DNA from: Litorivicinus sp. | GTDB taxonomy: Bacteria > Pseudomonadota > Gammaproteobacteria > Pseudomonadales > Litorivicinaceae | DNA: 64,000 nt | Direction: 5' to 3' | NCBI GenBank assembly: GCA_018401755.1 | Contig: JAGYKJ010000007.1 | Span: 248,001 to 312,000 of the forward strand | Shown here: positions 1 to 7,832 of the stretch, piece after piece | Position numbering within the stretch: the first letter of the stretch is position 1 | Layout of the letters: each line of letters begins with the position of its first letter | The notes under the pieces: model-generated | What the model was told of the DNA's origin: nothing | Databases searched by the model: none | Seen by the model: only the letters and a program-made list of their open reading frames with translations | Position numbers and translations under genes: made by a program

Positions 1-273
1 TGCTTTTTGCCGCCCGAGTGAAGAATTTCGCTCTGCGATCAAGGGCACCAGCCCGCACGGACCAAGCTTCAGCGCGTCGGTCAACGCGATTCGGGTGTCA
101 CTCAGTGGCCGAGGTTTTGGCTGCATCCGAGGCACGTATGTGGCAGATATCACCGGTACATCCATATTGAGAACTCGTGCAACGCGGGTCAGGTAGGCGT
201 TGGCGTCGAAGGTATCTTGCCTCTCACTGCACCCGATCAAACCAACGAGTAAGGCGATCCAACCTATCCGCAT
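1..273 (-). CDS. DUF3080-like lipoprotein, N-terminal part
   Basis: The reading frame runs from an ATG at 273 off the left window edge (91 codons seen). The N-terminus is a lipoprotein signal ending LLVGLIGC, so Cys15 would be the lipidated residue of an envelope protein. Further on, the residues LGPCGLVALIAERNSSLG resemble the conserved 'CGL..L..ERNSSLG' block of DUF3080 proteins of gammaproteobacteria, whose function is unknown. It overlaps the 3' end of epmC by 10 bp on the same strand, so the two are probably co-transcribed. Family assignment is by recalled motif only; the C-terminal part is outside the window. Confidence 0.6.
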   Translation of the reverse strand, partial: MRIGWIALLVGLIGCSERQDTFDANAYLTRVARVLNMDVPVISATYVPRMQPKPRPLSDTRIALTDALKLGPCGLVPLIAERNSSLGRQKA

Positions 274-740
274 GTCTGAAGAGCTCTTAAAACCCGCGCG
301 GCCGTTGGTGGAAGTGCGCTGGCAAGGGTCTCGCGTGCCATCTGAATTCGCATCAAAAATGAACCATCATCTGGTCGCTCTGAGAAGTCATCTCGGCTGG
401 GCGAAAAAGGCAGCCCAAGGCAATCACAAAACATCCACTCAAGCGCTTGTGGCCTTACTTCTGCGGTTTCAAAAGCGGCCTGTTCGTTGGCTGTTCGGCC
501 TTCAGCTGCGTACCAATAACCAAAATCGTCCAAGCGCCGACGCTGATCACCGGCTAAGCAGTAATGCGCAATTTCATGGAGTAGACTGCGCGGGAAATCG
601 TGTCGAAATTGCAAGCAGCCGGGCGCACCGTTGCGTGGTGCACGATAAAAGGGTTCGCTGTATCCACCTTCGATTTGCAGTTCAGGGAGTACCTGTTGCA
701 GTGTTCGAATCAGGAGTGCGCAATCATCAAAATCAGTCAT
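264..740 (-). CDS. epmC: Elongation factor P hydroxylase EpmC
   Basis: A 158-residue protein that matches EpmC (YfcM), the enzyme that hydroxylates the modified lysine of translation factor EF-P, the last step of EF-P beta-lysylation. The metal-site signature LLHEIAHYCLAGDQRR (HExxH type) is followed by LDDFGYWYAAEGR and PQALEWMFC, in the same order as in E. coli YfcM. The frame is open for another 196 codons upstream, but the family begins near MTDFDD, so I use the ATG at 740. That start lies in a CATG shared with the start of the divergent gene at 739. It is followed by the DUF3080 gene with a 10-bp overlap. No epmA or epmB is in the window. Confidence 0.85.
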   Translation of the reverse strand: MTDFDDCALLIRTLQQVLPELQIEGGYSEPFYRAPRNGAPGCLQFRHDFPRSLLHEIAHYCLAGDQRRRLDDFGYWYAAEGRTANEQAAFETAEVRPQALEWMFCDCLGLPFSPSRDDFSERPDDGSFLMRIQMARETLASALPPTAARVLRALQTCG

Positions 741-1227
741 GGAGATAGTGTACGTGTGGTGGCTCTGGATTGTCGTGGCCATGGTGCTGATTGCGGGTCC
801 AATTTTTTGGGCGCGTCCAACACCGCGTGAGCGGCGACTCGCCGCCTTGCGCACGGATGCGATGGCATTGGGCTTGAAGCTTTCGACAGAATATGTGGAT
901 GGGTGGACAAAACAGCGTCTGAATCGCTCCCAAGTCCAAGTGTATCGTCTGGTCTGCCCCACGGGTTCACGGACTTTTCGACTATGGCGATTCCCAGGGC
1001 GGATTGACTGGACGCCGACGCCAGACACCCCAGGTCGCATGGGCCGGGACGGCGTGTTAGGTGATCTGGTGCAGACACTGCCGGTAAGTATTCTGAGTGT
1101 TGCAGTGGATACCTGGAGTGTCTCCCTGGCTGTGGATGAAGATGCACCGGGACTCACAGCCGCACAGATCGACGGGCATTTACGAGATCTTAAAGCGATT
1201 CTGAGTCCGTCTGAGACGCCACAGTAG
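739..1227 (+). CDS. Membrane-anchored protein of unknown function
   Basis: A 162-residue protein with one N-terminal transmembrane segment (about residues 5-25, WWLWIVVAMVLIAGPIFW) followed by a basic region (RPTPRERRLAALR) and a soluble, probably cytoplasmic, domain of about 125 residues. I do not recognise a named domain. It lies between epmC (divergent) and topA (same strand, 107 bp downstream). The ATG at 739 overlaps the epmC start; an internal ATG at 781 would cut into the membrane segment and is less likely. Neither start has a clear Shine-Dalgarno. Confidence 0.6.
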   Translation: MEIVYVWWLWIVVAMVLIAGPIFWARPTPRERRLAALRTDAMALGLKLSTEYVDGWTKQRLNRSQVQVYRLVCPTGSRTFRLWRFPGRIDWTPTPDTPGRMGRDGVLGDLVQTLPVSILSVAVDTWSVSLAVDEDAPGLTAAQIDGHLRDLKAILSPSETPQ

Positions 1228-1334
1228 TTGCTCGGGTTGCAGCGATCGATGAATTCGTGCTTGCATAAAAAGTGCCTTTGCATTTCAAATGCGGAACTTT
1301 GAGATTCACCTACACTTGGGATGCCCAACGCTTT

Positions 1335-3902
1335 ATGGCTAAATCACTTGTGATCGTCGAATCGCCCGCAAAGGCGAAAACGATCAATAAATACCTCGGC
1401 TCCAACTATATCGTGAAGTCGAGTATTGGGCATATCCGTGACCTGCCGACTTCCGGTGGAGGGACTGAAACCCGAGCGAAACCGAGCAAAAGTGCTGAAC
1501 CCAAAGAAGAGCGGCAACGGGCTCAGTTGGTGCGCCGTATGGGGGTGGATCCTGAACGTCACTGGGAAGCGCGCTATGAGATTCTGCCTGGCAAAGAAAA
1601 GGTGGTCTCTGAGCTAAAAAAACTGGCGGCTCAAGCAGAGATCATTTATCTCGCGACCGACTTGGATCGTGAGGGAGAAGCGATCGCATGGCATCTTCAA
1701 GAAACGATTGGCGGTGATCCTGACAAGTATCGTCGCGTGGTATTTTCTGAGATCACAAAATCCGCGATTGACGCGGCATTTTCCAAGCCTGCAAAGGTGA
1801 ATGTCGATCGCGTTAATGCACAGCAGGCGCGTCGGTTTTTGGATCGCGTCGTGGGTTATATGGTATCGCCACTGTTGTGGGCCAAAATTGCCCGTGGTCT
1901 ATCGGCGGGCCGTGTTCAGTCAGTTGCAGTGCGCTTAGTGGTTGAACGAGAGCGCGCGATTCGTGCCTTCGTTCCAGAGGAATACTGGGAGATCTTCGCT
2001 GATCTGCGGGCGGCCTCAGCCGATGCGCGTTTTCAGGTGATTGAGCACGCGGGCCGGCCATTCAAGCCGACCACTGAAGCAGAGTCGACCGCTGCTGTGA
2101 CTGCGTTGGCTGATGCGGCATATCGCGTGCGGGAACGAGAAAGTAAGCCAGGTAAAACACGACCCCCGGCCCCCTTTATCACATCTACGCTGCAACAAGC
2201 AGCAAGCCAACGCCTTGGCTTTGGCGTGAAGAAGACAATGACGCTTGCTCAACGTCTTTATGAGGCTGGATTGATTACCTACATGCGGACTGATTCGACA
2301 TATATGTCACAGGACGCAATTCAAGTCGCTCGCGGCTATATCAGCGAATCATTTAAGCCTGCATTTTTGCCGGAAAAGCCTAACTACTATGCGTCACGCG
2401 AGAATGCACAAGAAGCACATGAGGCAATTCGTCCAACCAACGTCCATCTGTTAGCCACGGCACTGACGGGTGTTGAGCGCGACGCGCAGCGTCTGTATGA
2501 ATTGATCTGGCGTCAGTTTGTGGCGTGTCAGATGACCCCTGCTGAGTATCTCACCACGAGTATTTATGTTGATGCCAACGGCTATGGGCTCAGAGCGCGA
2601 GGTCGGGTAACCACCTTTTTGGGCTACCAAGCAGTTCTCCCCACTCAGGGAAAGGGCGAGGATGCGGCTGAGTTACCGAATGTTGTCGAGGGTGATGTAT
2701 TGACGCTTCAGGCGCTCGATCCAATCCAGAAGTTTACCTCTCCACCGGCGCGTTATAACGAGGCCTCCTTGGTTCGCGAACTCGAGAAGCAAGGGATTGG
2801 GAGACCATCCACCTATGCTGCGATCATTACCACGATCCAAGATCGTGGATATGTCGAGATGGAAGGGCGGCGATTATTTGCCACCAAGATGGGTGAAATT
2901 GTCACAGATCGGTTGGTGGAGAATTTTAGCGATTTGTTGAGCTACGACTTCACTGCGGGCATGGAAGACGCTCTTGATGGTGTCGCTGACGGCCGCAAAG
3001 ATTGGATCCAGCTATTGGATGAGTTTTATGCGCACTTTAAAGCCAATCTTGATCAGGCCGCGAGTGACGAGGGGATGCGTCCTAACGCACCAACAGTCAC
3101 CGATATTCCCTGTCCGAGCTGTGCCCGTCCGATGATGATTCGGACCGCGACCACTGGGGTCTTTTTAGGCTGTTCTGGGTATCAACTTCCACCCAAGGAG
3201 CGTTGCAAAACAACGATCAATTTATTGCCTGGTCATGAGGCGGTGCCTGAAGGAGAGGAAGCTGAAACCCAGGCTTTACTCGAAAAAAATCGCTGTCCAT
3301 TGTGCGAGATTGCGATGGAGGCGTACTTGGTGGACGCAACTCGGAAACTTCATGTGTGTGGAAATAATCCGGATTGTGCGGGGTACACGGTTGAGCTTGG
3401 GCAATACAAGATTAAGGGCTATGAGGGTCCGACGATTGCATGCGATAAATGCGGATCCGAGATGCAGTTACGAACTGGACGCTTTGGGAAATTCTTCGGA
3501 TGTACACAGGCTGAGTGTAAAAATACACGTAAGTTACTGAAGAATGGTCAGGCTGCCCCTCCCAAAATGGATCCTATTCCAATGCCTTGGCTTGCCTGTG
3601 CGAAGGTGGACGATACCTATGTCTTGCGGGATGGCGCTGCCGGCTTATTTTTGGCGGCCAGCGGGTTTCCGAAAAACCGCGAAACACGGCCACCGAAGAT
3701 TGCAGAGCTGAAAAAGGTATCAGACCAGCTGGATCCAAAATATCAATACTTACTGGATGCCCCTGATATTGATCCCGAAGGTCATCCGACCGAGGTTCGG
3801 TTCAGTCGCAAGGCGGGCGCCAACTATGTGATGTCCGAGGCAAATGGTAAGCCAACCGGTTGGAAGGTAACGTATCAAAATGGGCGTTGGGTGACGGGTT
3901 AA
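1335..3902 (+). CDS. topA: DNA topoisomerase I
   Basis: An 855-residue type IA topoisomerase that relaxes negative supercoils. The Toprim domain starts at [17 protein letters not shown] and carries the metal-binding DLDREGE motif. The catalytic tyrosine is Tyr316 in [14 protein letters not shown]. Three C-terminal zinc ribbons are visible: CPSC (about 594) with a later Cys pair, CPLC (about 655), and CDKC (about 706) with FFGCTQAEC. The open frame extends 63 bp further upstream, but the ATG at 1335 matches the E. coli start (865 residues). An acidic/basic insert after [17 protein letters not shown] is normal for gammaproteobacteria. The stop abuts the ATG of the next gene, so the two are coupled. 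Confidence 0.97.
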   Translation: MAKSLVIVESPAKAKTINKYLGSNYIVKSSIGHIRDLPTSGGGTETRAKPSKSAEPKEERQRAQLVRRMGVDPERHWEARYEILPGKEKVVSELKKLAAQAEIIYLATDLDREGEAIAWHLQETIGGDPDKYRRVVFSEITKSAIDAAFSKPAKVNVDRVNAQQARRFLDRVVGYMVSPLLWAKIARGLSAGRVQSVAVRLVVERERAIRAFVPEEYWEIFADLRAASADARFQVIEHAGRPFKPTTEAESTAAVTALADAAYRVRERESKPGKTRPPAPFITSTLQQAASQRLGFGVKKTMTLAQRLYEAGLITYMRTDSTYMSQDAIQVARGYISESFKPAFLPEKPNYYASRENAQEAHEAIRPTNVHLLATALTGVERDAQRLYELIWRQFVACQMTPAEYLTTSIYVDANGYGLRARGRVTTFLGYQAVLPTQGKGEDAAELPNVVEGDVLTLQALDPIQKFTSPPARYNEASLVRELEKQGIGRPSTYAAIITTIQDRGYVEMEGRRLFATKMGEIVTDRLVENFSDLLSYDFTAGMEDALDGVADGRKDWIQLLDEFYAHFKANLDQAASDEGMRPNAPTVTDIPCPSCARPMMIRTATTGVFLGCSGYQLPPKERCKTTINLLPGHEAVPEGEEAETQALLEKNRCPLCEIAMEAYLVDATRKLHVCGNNPDCAGYTVELGQYKIKGYEGPTIACDKCGSEMQLRTGRFGKFFGCTQAECKNTRKLLKNGQAAPPKMDPIPMPWLACAKVDDTYVLRDGAAGLFLAASGFPKNRETRPPKIAELKKVSDQLDPKYQYLLDAPDIDPEGHPTEVRFSRKAGANYVMSEANGKPTGWKVTYQNGRWVTG

Positions 3903-4406
3903 ATGCCGGTCGCGCAAGCACATTCTCGTCTTCGCGAGTCGCTCAGTAAGAGCAGGGCCCTGCTTGCCTTGGCGGAGCAGTCCTCAGCTCGCCTTGATCA
4001 ACATGCCTTAGATGAGGCGATCCTGCACCAGATTGGCGCCACAGTGGTTGCATTGTGCCAAACAGTGGCGGAATCCCATGGGATTAGTGCATCGACAGTC
4101 CAGGGATTAACGAGCCTGCAGTCTGCTCTTCGCGCACGTCAGCTGATTTCCGTGGAAGCGGAAGTTTTGGCACAGCAGGCATCTGCCGTCGATGGATGGT
4201 GGGGACATTGGCAGAACGAACTCGAGCGTGTGATGCAGCCAAAACCCTTGGCGAAGACTGCGCCGGCCTATGGTTTGATTGGATCTGACCGCTCGGACTC
4301 GGTAACCTCGACGAATACTGCCGCTCGCGAGGCCCATTACCGCCCTTGGATCGAGGCGTTAGCTGAGCTTATCCAGACGCTGGAGTACAGCCTACTAGAG
4401 GCTTAA
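3903..4406 (+). CDS. DUF6586-like protein
   Basis: A 167-residue soluble helical protein starting immediately after the topA stop codon. The position (between topA and lexA) and the helical N-terminus ([10 protein letters not shown]...ALDEAILHQ) match a DUF6586 protein that lies at the same place in Pseudomonas. Its function is unknown; a link with the topA/SOS region is only by neighbourhood. Its last codons overlap the convergent lexA gene by 4 bp. Confidence 0.6.
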   Translation: MPVAQAHSRLRESLSKSRALLALAEQSSARLDQHALDEAILHQIGATVVALCQTVAESHGISASTVQGLTSLQSALRARQLISVEAEVLAQQASAVDGWWGHWQNELERVMQPKPLAKTAPAYGLIGSDRSDSVTSTNTAAREAHYRPWIEALAELIQTLEYSLLEA

Positions 4407-5032
4407 TGCAGATGTGTCCGTATCACACCCACGGCCAGTCCTTCGATCAATAAGCTGTCCGGATCGCGCACTTCAATGGGGGCGTAGGCGGGATTCTCCG
4501 CAAGCAATAACACCCGACTGGCTTCAATGCATAATCGCTTTACAGTGACTTCGCCGTCCACTCTCGCCACCACAATGTCGCCACTTGCGGCATCACGACG
4601 CTTCAAAACAGCCAATAAATCACCATCGAGAATGCCAACGCCTTGCATGGAGTCTCCTTGGACGGTCAACAAATAATCGGGACGTGTCGCAAACAGATGC
4701 GGTTGTACTGGAACAACCCGTTCAATATGGGCTTGGGAGTCGATCGGTATCCCAGCAGCCACCCGTCCGATAACAGGCAGACCAATCTCTGATGCATCAG
4801 CGTCATCGACATCGATAAGGCATTGGATACCGCGTGATGCGCCATTGTGTAGACGGATTGCACCCCGACGCTCGAGCGCGCGAAGATGGGATTCAGCGGC
4901 ATTGACGGATCGGTAACCAAGTGCGGTGGCGATCTCCGCTCGTGTTGGTGGGCGACCGTCAAGACGAATTGCTTCACGAATCATGTCGAGCACCCGAGTT
5001 TGTGCTTTTGTTAACCGAATCTCTGTCGTCAT
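4403..5032 (-). CDS. lexA: LexA SOS repressor
   Basis: A 209-residue LexA. It has an N-terminal winged HTH (residues 6-65; [15 protein letters not shown]), an autocleavage bond Ala93-Gly94 (in RVAAGIP), and a Ser128/Lys165 catalytic dyad (GDSMQG and VTVKRL). It represses SOS genes until RecA-stimulated self-cleavage. The frame is open to 5089, but the ATG at 5032 aligns with known LexA proteins. A near-consensus LexA box and a possible -10 lie directly against this ATG, which implies autoregulation and perhaps a leaderless mRNA. The upstream gene argF is on the same strand, 43 bp away. Confidence 0.96.
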   Translation of the reverse strand: MTTEIRLTKAQTRVLDMIREAIRLDGRPPTRAEIATALGYRSVNAAESHLRALERRGAIRLHNGASRGIQCLIDVDDADASEIGLPVIGRVAAGIPIDSQAHIERVVPVQPHLFATRPDYLLTVQGDSMQGVGILDGDLLAVLKRRDAASGDIVVARVDGEVTVKRLCIEASRVLLLAENPAYAPIEVRDPDSLLIEGLAVGVIRTHLH

Positions 5033-5033
5033 G

Positions 5034-5067
5034 CTGAATAAATTAACAGTCTTTTCGGAGATTGCAA
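5034..5067 (-). promoter_or_regulatory. LexA box overlapping a lexA promoter
   Basis: On the minus strand CTGT-TAATTTAT-TCAG (5049 to 5034) matches the CTGT-N8-ACAG SOS box with one mismatch. It overlaps a possible -10 TAATTT (5045-5040), with -35 TTGCAA (5067-5062) at a spacing of 16. Transcription would start about 7 nt after the -10, that is at or next to the lexA ATG, leaving no room for a Shine-Dalgarno. Confidence 0.6.
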
Positions 5068-5075
5068 CCGTCGTC

Positions 5076-5990
5076 TCAAACCTGACCAAGAATCAGATAT
5101 TCGAGCAAGGCCTTTTGAGCATGCAAACGATTTCCAGCCTGTATCCAGACCCACTCGGTCCGAGGATCGTCAAGTAATGTGTCACTGATTTCCTCTCCGC
5201 GATGTGCAGGCAGGCAATGCAAGAACATGACGTCATCCGCGGCTTGTTCCAGTAAAGACTCAGTCACTTGGTAGGGGGCCAGTGCGGCCCGCCGCTCACG
5301 AACCTCTGATTCCTGACCCATGCTTGCCCAGACATCAGTGGTCACCACATGCGCGCCTTTGACCGCAGCAATTGGGTCGGTTGAGAACTGCACGCGTCCT
5401 TTGCCCAGTTTGACCCACGACGGGTCGGGCTGGTAGGCGGGAGGACCCGCAATGATGAGGTCAAATCCAAACAAGCCAGCGGCTTCGCAGTAGGTTTGGC
5501 AGACATTATTCCCGTCTCCGATCCACGCGACCTTTAAATCAGAAATCTGACCAAATTTAGCGATTATCGTTTGCAGATCAGCGAGCAGCTGACACGGATG
5601 ACAGCTGTCGCTGAGCCCATTGATGACTGGAATCTTTGCGTAACGTGAGAAGATTTCTAATTTCTCGTGAAGGTCGGTTCGAATCATCACAGCATCGACC
5701 ATTTCCGATAAAACGCGGGCGGTATCGGACAGTGGCTCACCACGTCCTAACTGCGTATCTGTGGGTGATAAAAAAATCGCTGAACCACCGAGCTGATGAA
5801 TGCCCGCCTCAAAACTAACCCGGGTCCGTGTTGAGGACTTTTCAAAGATCATCGCAAGCACACGCTGCGGCAAGCTCAAGACCGATTGGCCGCTTTGCTG
5901 CGCCACTTTGAGCGCAGATGCGCGATCGAGCACCTGAAATAGCGCCTGTTGATCCAAATCGCTGAGAGTGAGAAAGTGTTGTGTTGCCAT
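5076..5990 (-). CDS. argF: Ornithine carbamoyltransferase
   Basis: A 304-residue enzyme of arginine synthesis: carbamoyl phosphate + ornithine to citrulline. The carbamoyl-phosphate loop STRTR is at residues 53-57. The ornithine-side motifs are HPCQLLADL (about 131) and the C-terminal HCLPAHRG with the active-site Cys. I chose the ATG at 5990 (MATQHF) over the one at 5996, which lies two codons upstream. The gene is divergent from grxD (68-bp gap) and followed by lexA. No ArgR box was recognised with confidence. Confidence 0.95.
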   Translation of the reverse strand: MATQHFLTLSDLDQQALFQVLDRASALKVAQQSGQSVLSLPQRVLAMIFEKSSTRTRVSFEAGIHQLGGSAIFLSPTDTQLGRGEPLSDTARVLSEMVDAVMIRTDLHEKLEIFSRYAKIPVINGLSDSCHPCQLLADLQTIIAKFGQISDLKVAWIGDGNNVCQTYCEAAGLFGFDLIIAGPPAYQPDPSWVKLGKGRVQFSTDPIAAVKGAHVVTTDVWASMGQESEVRERRAALAPYQVTESLLEQAADDVMFLHCLPAHRGEEISDTLLDDPRTEWVWIQAGNRLHAQKALLEYLILGQV

Positions 5991-6058
5991 GCACATGTTC
6001 CAGCAAAGCGGTGCAGTGTAGCATTGGAACCCCGATCAATCGAGATAGAGAACCCTTC

Positions 6059-6379
6059 ATGAGCGCAATTGAAACGATCAAATCACAAATCGAAGAAAAC
6101 CCAGTGTTGTTGTATATGAAAGGAACCCCAAATCAGCCCCAGTGCGGGTTTTCATCGCAAACCGTGCAAGCACTCATGGCTTGCGGACGGCCGTTTGCCT
6201 TCGTCAATATTCTAGAGCACCCAGATATTCGAGCCGAGCTCCCGAGCTATGCTGAGTGGCCAACATTCCCGCAACTGTGGGTTCAGGGCGAACTCGTTGG
6301 TGGATGCGATATCGTTCTTGAAATGTATCAGTCCGGTGAGCTTAAGCCGCTGGTTGAGGCGGCTTCACCCGAAGCTTGA
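6059..6379 (+). CDS. grxD: Monothiol glutaredoxin, Grx4 type
   Basis: A 106-residue CGFS-type glutaredoxin that carries and delivers [2Fe-2S] clusters. The active-site CGFS is at residues 29-32, with the glutathione-binding Lys21 in YMKGTP and later WPTFPQLWV and GGCDI motifs. The ATG at 6059 gives the usual family length; the open frame before it (from 5981) overlaps argF and is ignored. The 3' end overlaps the convergent kinase gene by 38 bp. Confidence 0.95.
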   Translation: MSAIETIKSQIEENPVLLYMKGTPNQPQCGFSSQTVQALMACGRPFAFVNILEHPDIRAELPSYAEWPTFPQLWVQGELVGGCDIVLEMYQSGELKPLVEAASPEA

Positions 6380-7832
6380 GGGTCAAGAGTGATCGTAGTG
6401 CAGCAGGCTTCAGCGGTTTATGAAGTACCGTTGCACCGACACGCTGTGCGCGTTGTTTCATTTCATCATCTCGGTCAGCTGTAATCAGAATGGCAAGTAA
6501 CTCGGGTTGTTGCTCCCTAAGGGCGGCAATAATCCGAGTCCCATACTCTCCGTGATCTAAGTGATAGTCCACGAGGGCGGCATCGAGCCGATCAAGGGTT
6601 GTTTGCACCGCCAAGGCATCAGCCAAGGTTGCAGCGACGTGGACCGAGGCGCCCCAGCCTCCAAGAAGCGCCTGCATGCCTTGTAAGATACTGGAATCAT
6701 TATCAATGACCAGAATCTGACGATCTTGCAACGGCTTCGACAGTCCAGCATCGGCTCGTGTGTGCGGGCTACGCAAGGGGATTGGTGTGCCAAGCGCACG
6801 AGGGATGGCGATCCTAAAGAGAGATCCACGGCCGGGGATCGAACGAACCGTCAATTGCAGTCGAAGCAGGTCGATGATGCGCTTGGAGATTGATAGGCCA
6901 AGTCCCAAGCCTTTTTGATCTGTTTGAATGCCCTCAGATAATCGTTTGAACTCGTCAAAGATCACCGGCAGATCGTCAGGATGGATACCAATCCCTGTAT
7001 CCCAAATTTCGATCAAAACCTCGGTATCACGCATACGCATTGCAACCAGAACCCGGCCACCTCGGTCGGTGTAACGCAGTGCATTGGAAATCAAGTTTTG
7101 TAGGACTCGTCGCAATAACTTAGGATCGGTCTGAACCACAGCGGAGCGCATCCGCGTTGTAAAGCCTATTTGGCGATCGTCTGCAATGATTCTAAATTCT
7201 TCGCTAAGTTGTCCCACTAACTCTCTGAGATCAAACAGCATCTCTTCCTTCTTAAGGGCGCCAGCATCCAACTTTGAGATCTCAAGTAAGGTTGAGATGA
7301 GGCTTTCCGCTGATCCGAGTGCACCCTCAAGGTGATGGGTTAGCTCACGAATCTCTGCGGTTTCCGCCCGTTCGGATAGGGAGGTACAAAACAGACGCGC
7401 GGCGTTGAGTGGCTGCAATAAGTCATGACTGGCTGCCGCCAAAAACCGAGTTTTCGAGACATTCGCTTGTTCAGCAATTCGCTTGGCATCGGATAGTGCA
7501 ACTTCGGTCGCAGCGCGTCGAAGGTTCTCGTCTGCAAGCTGACTATTGACTTCTTGCAGCGCCAAGGTGCGTTCGGTTACTCGTGCTTCAAGCGTCTCGT
7601 TGGCCTCCTCAAGCGCTCGTTTGGCAAGATTGCGTTCGGTGACGTCCTGATATAACACGAAAATTCCCTGGACTGTCCCAGACTCATCCCGATGAGGAAC
7701 GTATAAGGCCTCATATTCATGACGTTCGCCGACACGATCAACTGCGACTTCAAAGCGCTGTCGCCGTCCCTCAAGTGCGCGCTTTAGATAGGGTTCCCGT
7801 AGCCTTGAATTCAGCGTCGGAGAAGATTTCAC
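6342..7832 (-). CDS. Hybrid histidine kinase, C-terminal part (after frameshift)
   Basis: The C-terminal half of a CrbS-like hybrid sensor kinase. In order: the end of a PAS domain, a coiled coil, HisKA with the phospho-acceptor His in AAASHDLLQPLNAA, HATPase_c with N box (LISNALRYTDRG), G1 box (WDTGIGI) and G2 box (GLGLGLSISKRI), then a C-terminal receiver whose phospho-acceptor Asp is in ALVDYHLDHG and whose conserved Lys is in LHKPLK. The coding frame joins the N-terminal part (7771-10251) if one surplus base at about 7800 is removed, giving about 1302 residues. The ATG at 7832 is therefore not a real start. It is convergent with grxD. Confidence 0.85.
   Translation of the reverse strand: MKSSPTLNSRLREPYLKRALEGRRQRFEVAVDRVGERHEYEALYVPHRDESGTVQGIFVLYQDVTERNLAKRALEEANETLEARVTERTLALQEVNSQLADENLRRAATEVALSDAKRIAEQANVSKTRFLAAASHDLLQPLNAARLFCTSLSERAETAEIRELTHHLEGALGSAESLISTLLEISKLDAGALKKEEMLFDLRELVGQLSEEFRIIADDRQIGFTTRMRSAVVQTDPKLLRRVLQNLISNALRYTDRGGRVLVAMRMRDTEVLIEIWDTGIGIHPDDLPVIFDEFKRLSEGIQTDQKGLGLGLSISKRIIDLLRLQLTVRSIPGRGSLFRIAIPRALGTPIPLRSPHTRADAGLSKPLQDRQILVIDNDSSILQGMQALLGGWGASVHVAATLADALAVQTTLDRLDAALVDYHLDHGEYGTRIIAALREQQPELLAILITADRDDEMKQRAQRVGATVLHKPLKPAALRSLLTLKLRVKPPQPAA

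Noticed and set aside
200-748. 182-codon plus-strand frame opposite epmC
   Set aside because: Antisense shadow of epmC, whose protein motifs are clear; no recognisable residues or ribosome site.
741-1328. The 196-codon extension of the epmC frame to 1328
   Set aside because: It covers the plus-strand membrane protein and has none of the conserved EpmC residues; the family begins near 740.
7771-7832. Programmed frameshift between the two kinase parts
   Set aside because: No slippery heptamer or downstream structure is visible at the junction; a simple indel explains it better.
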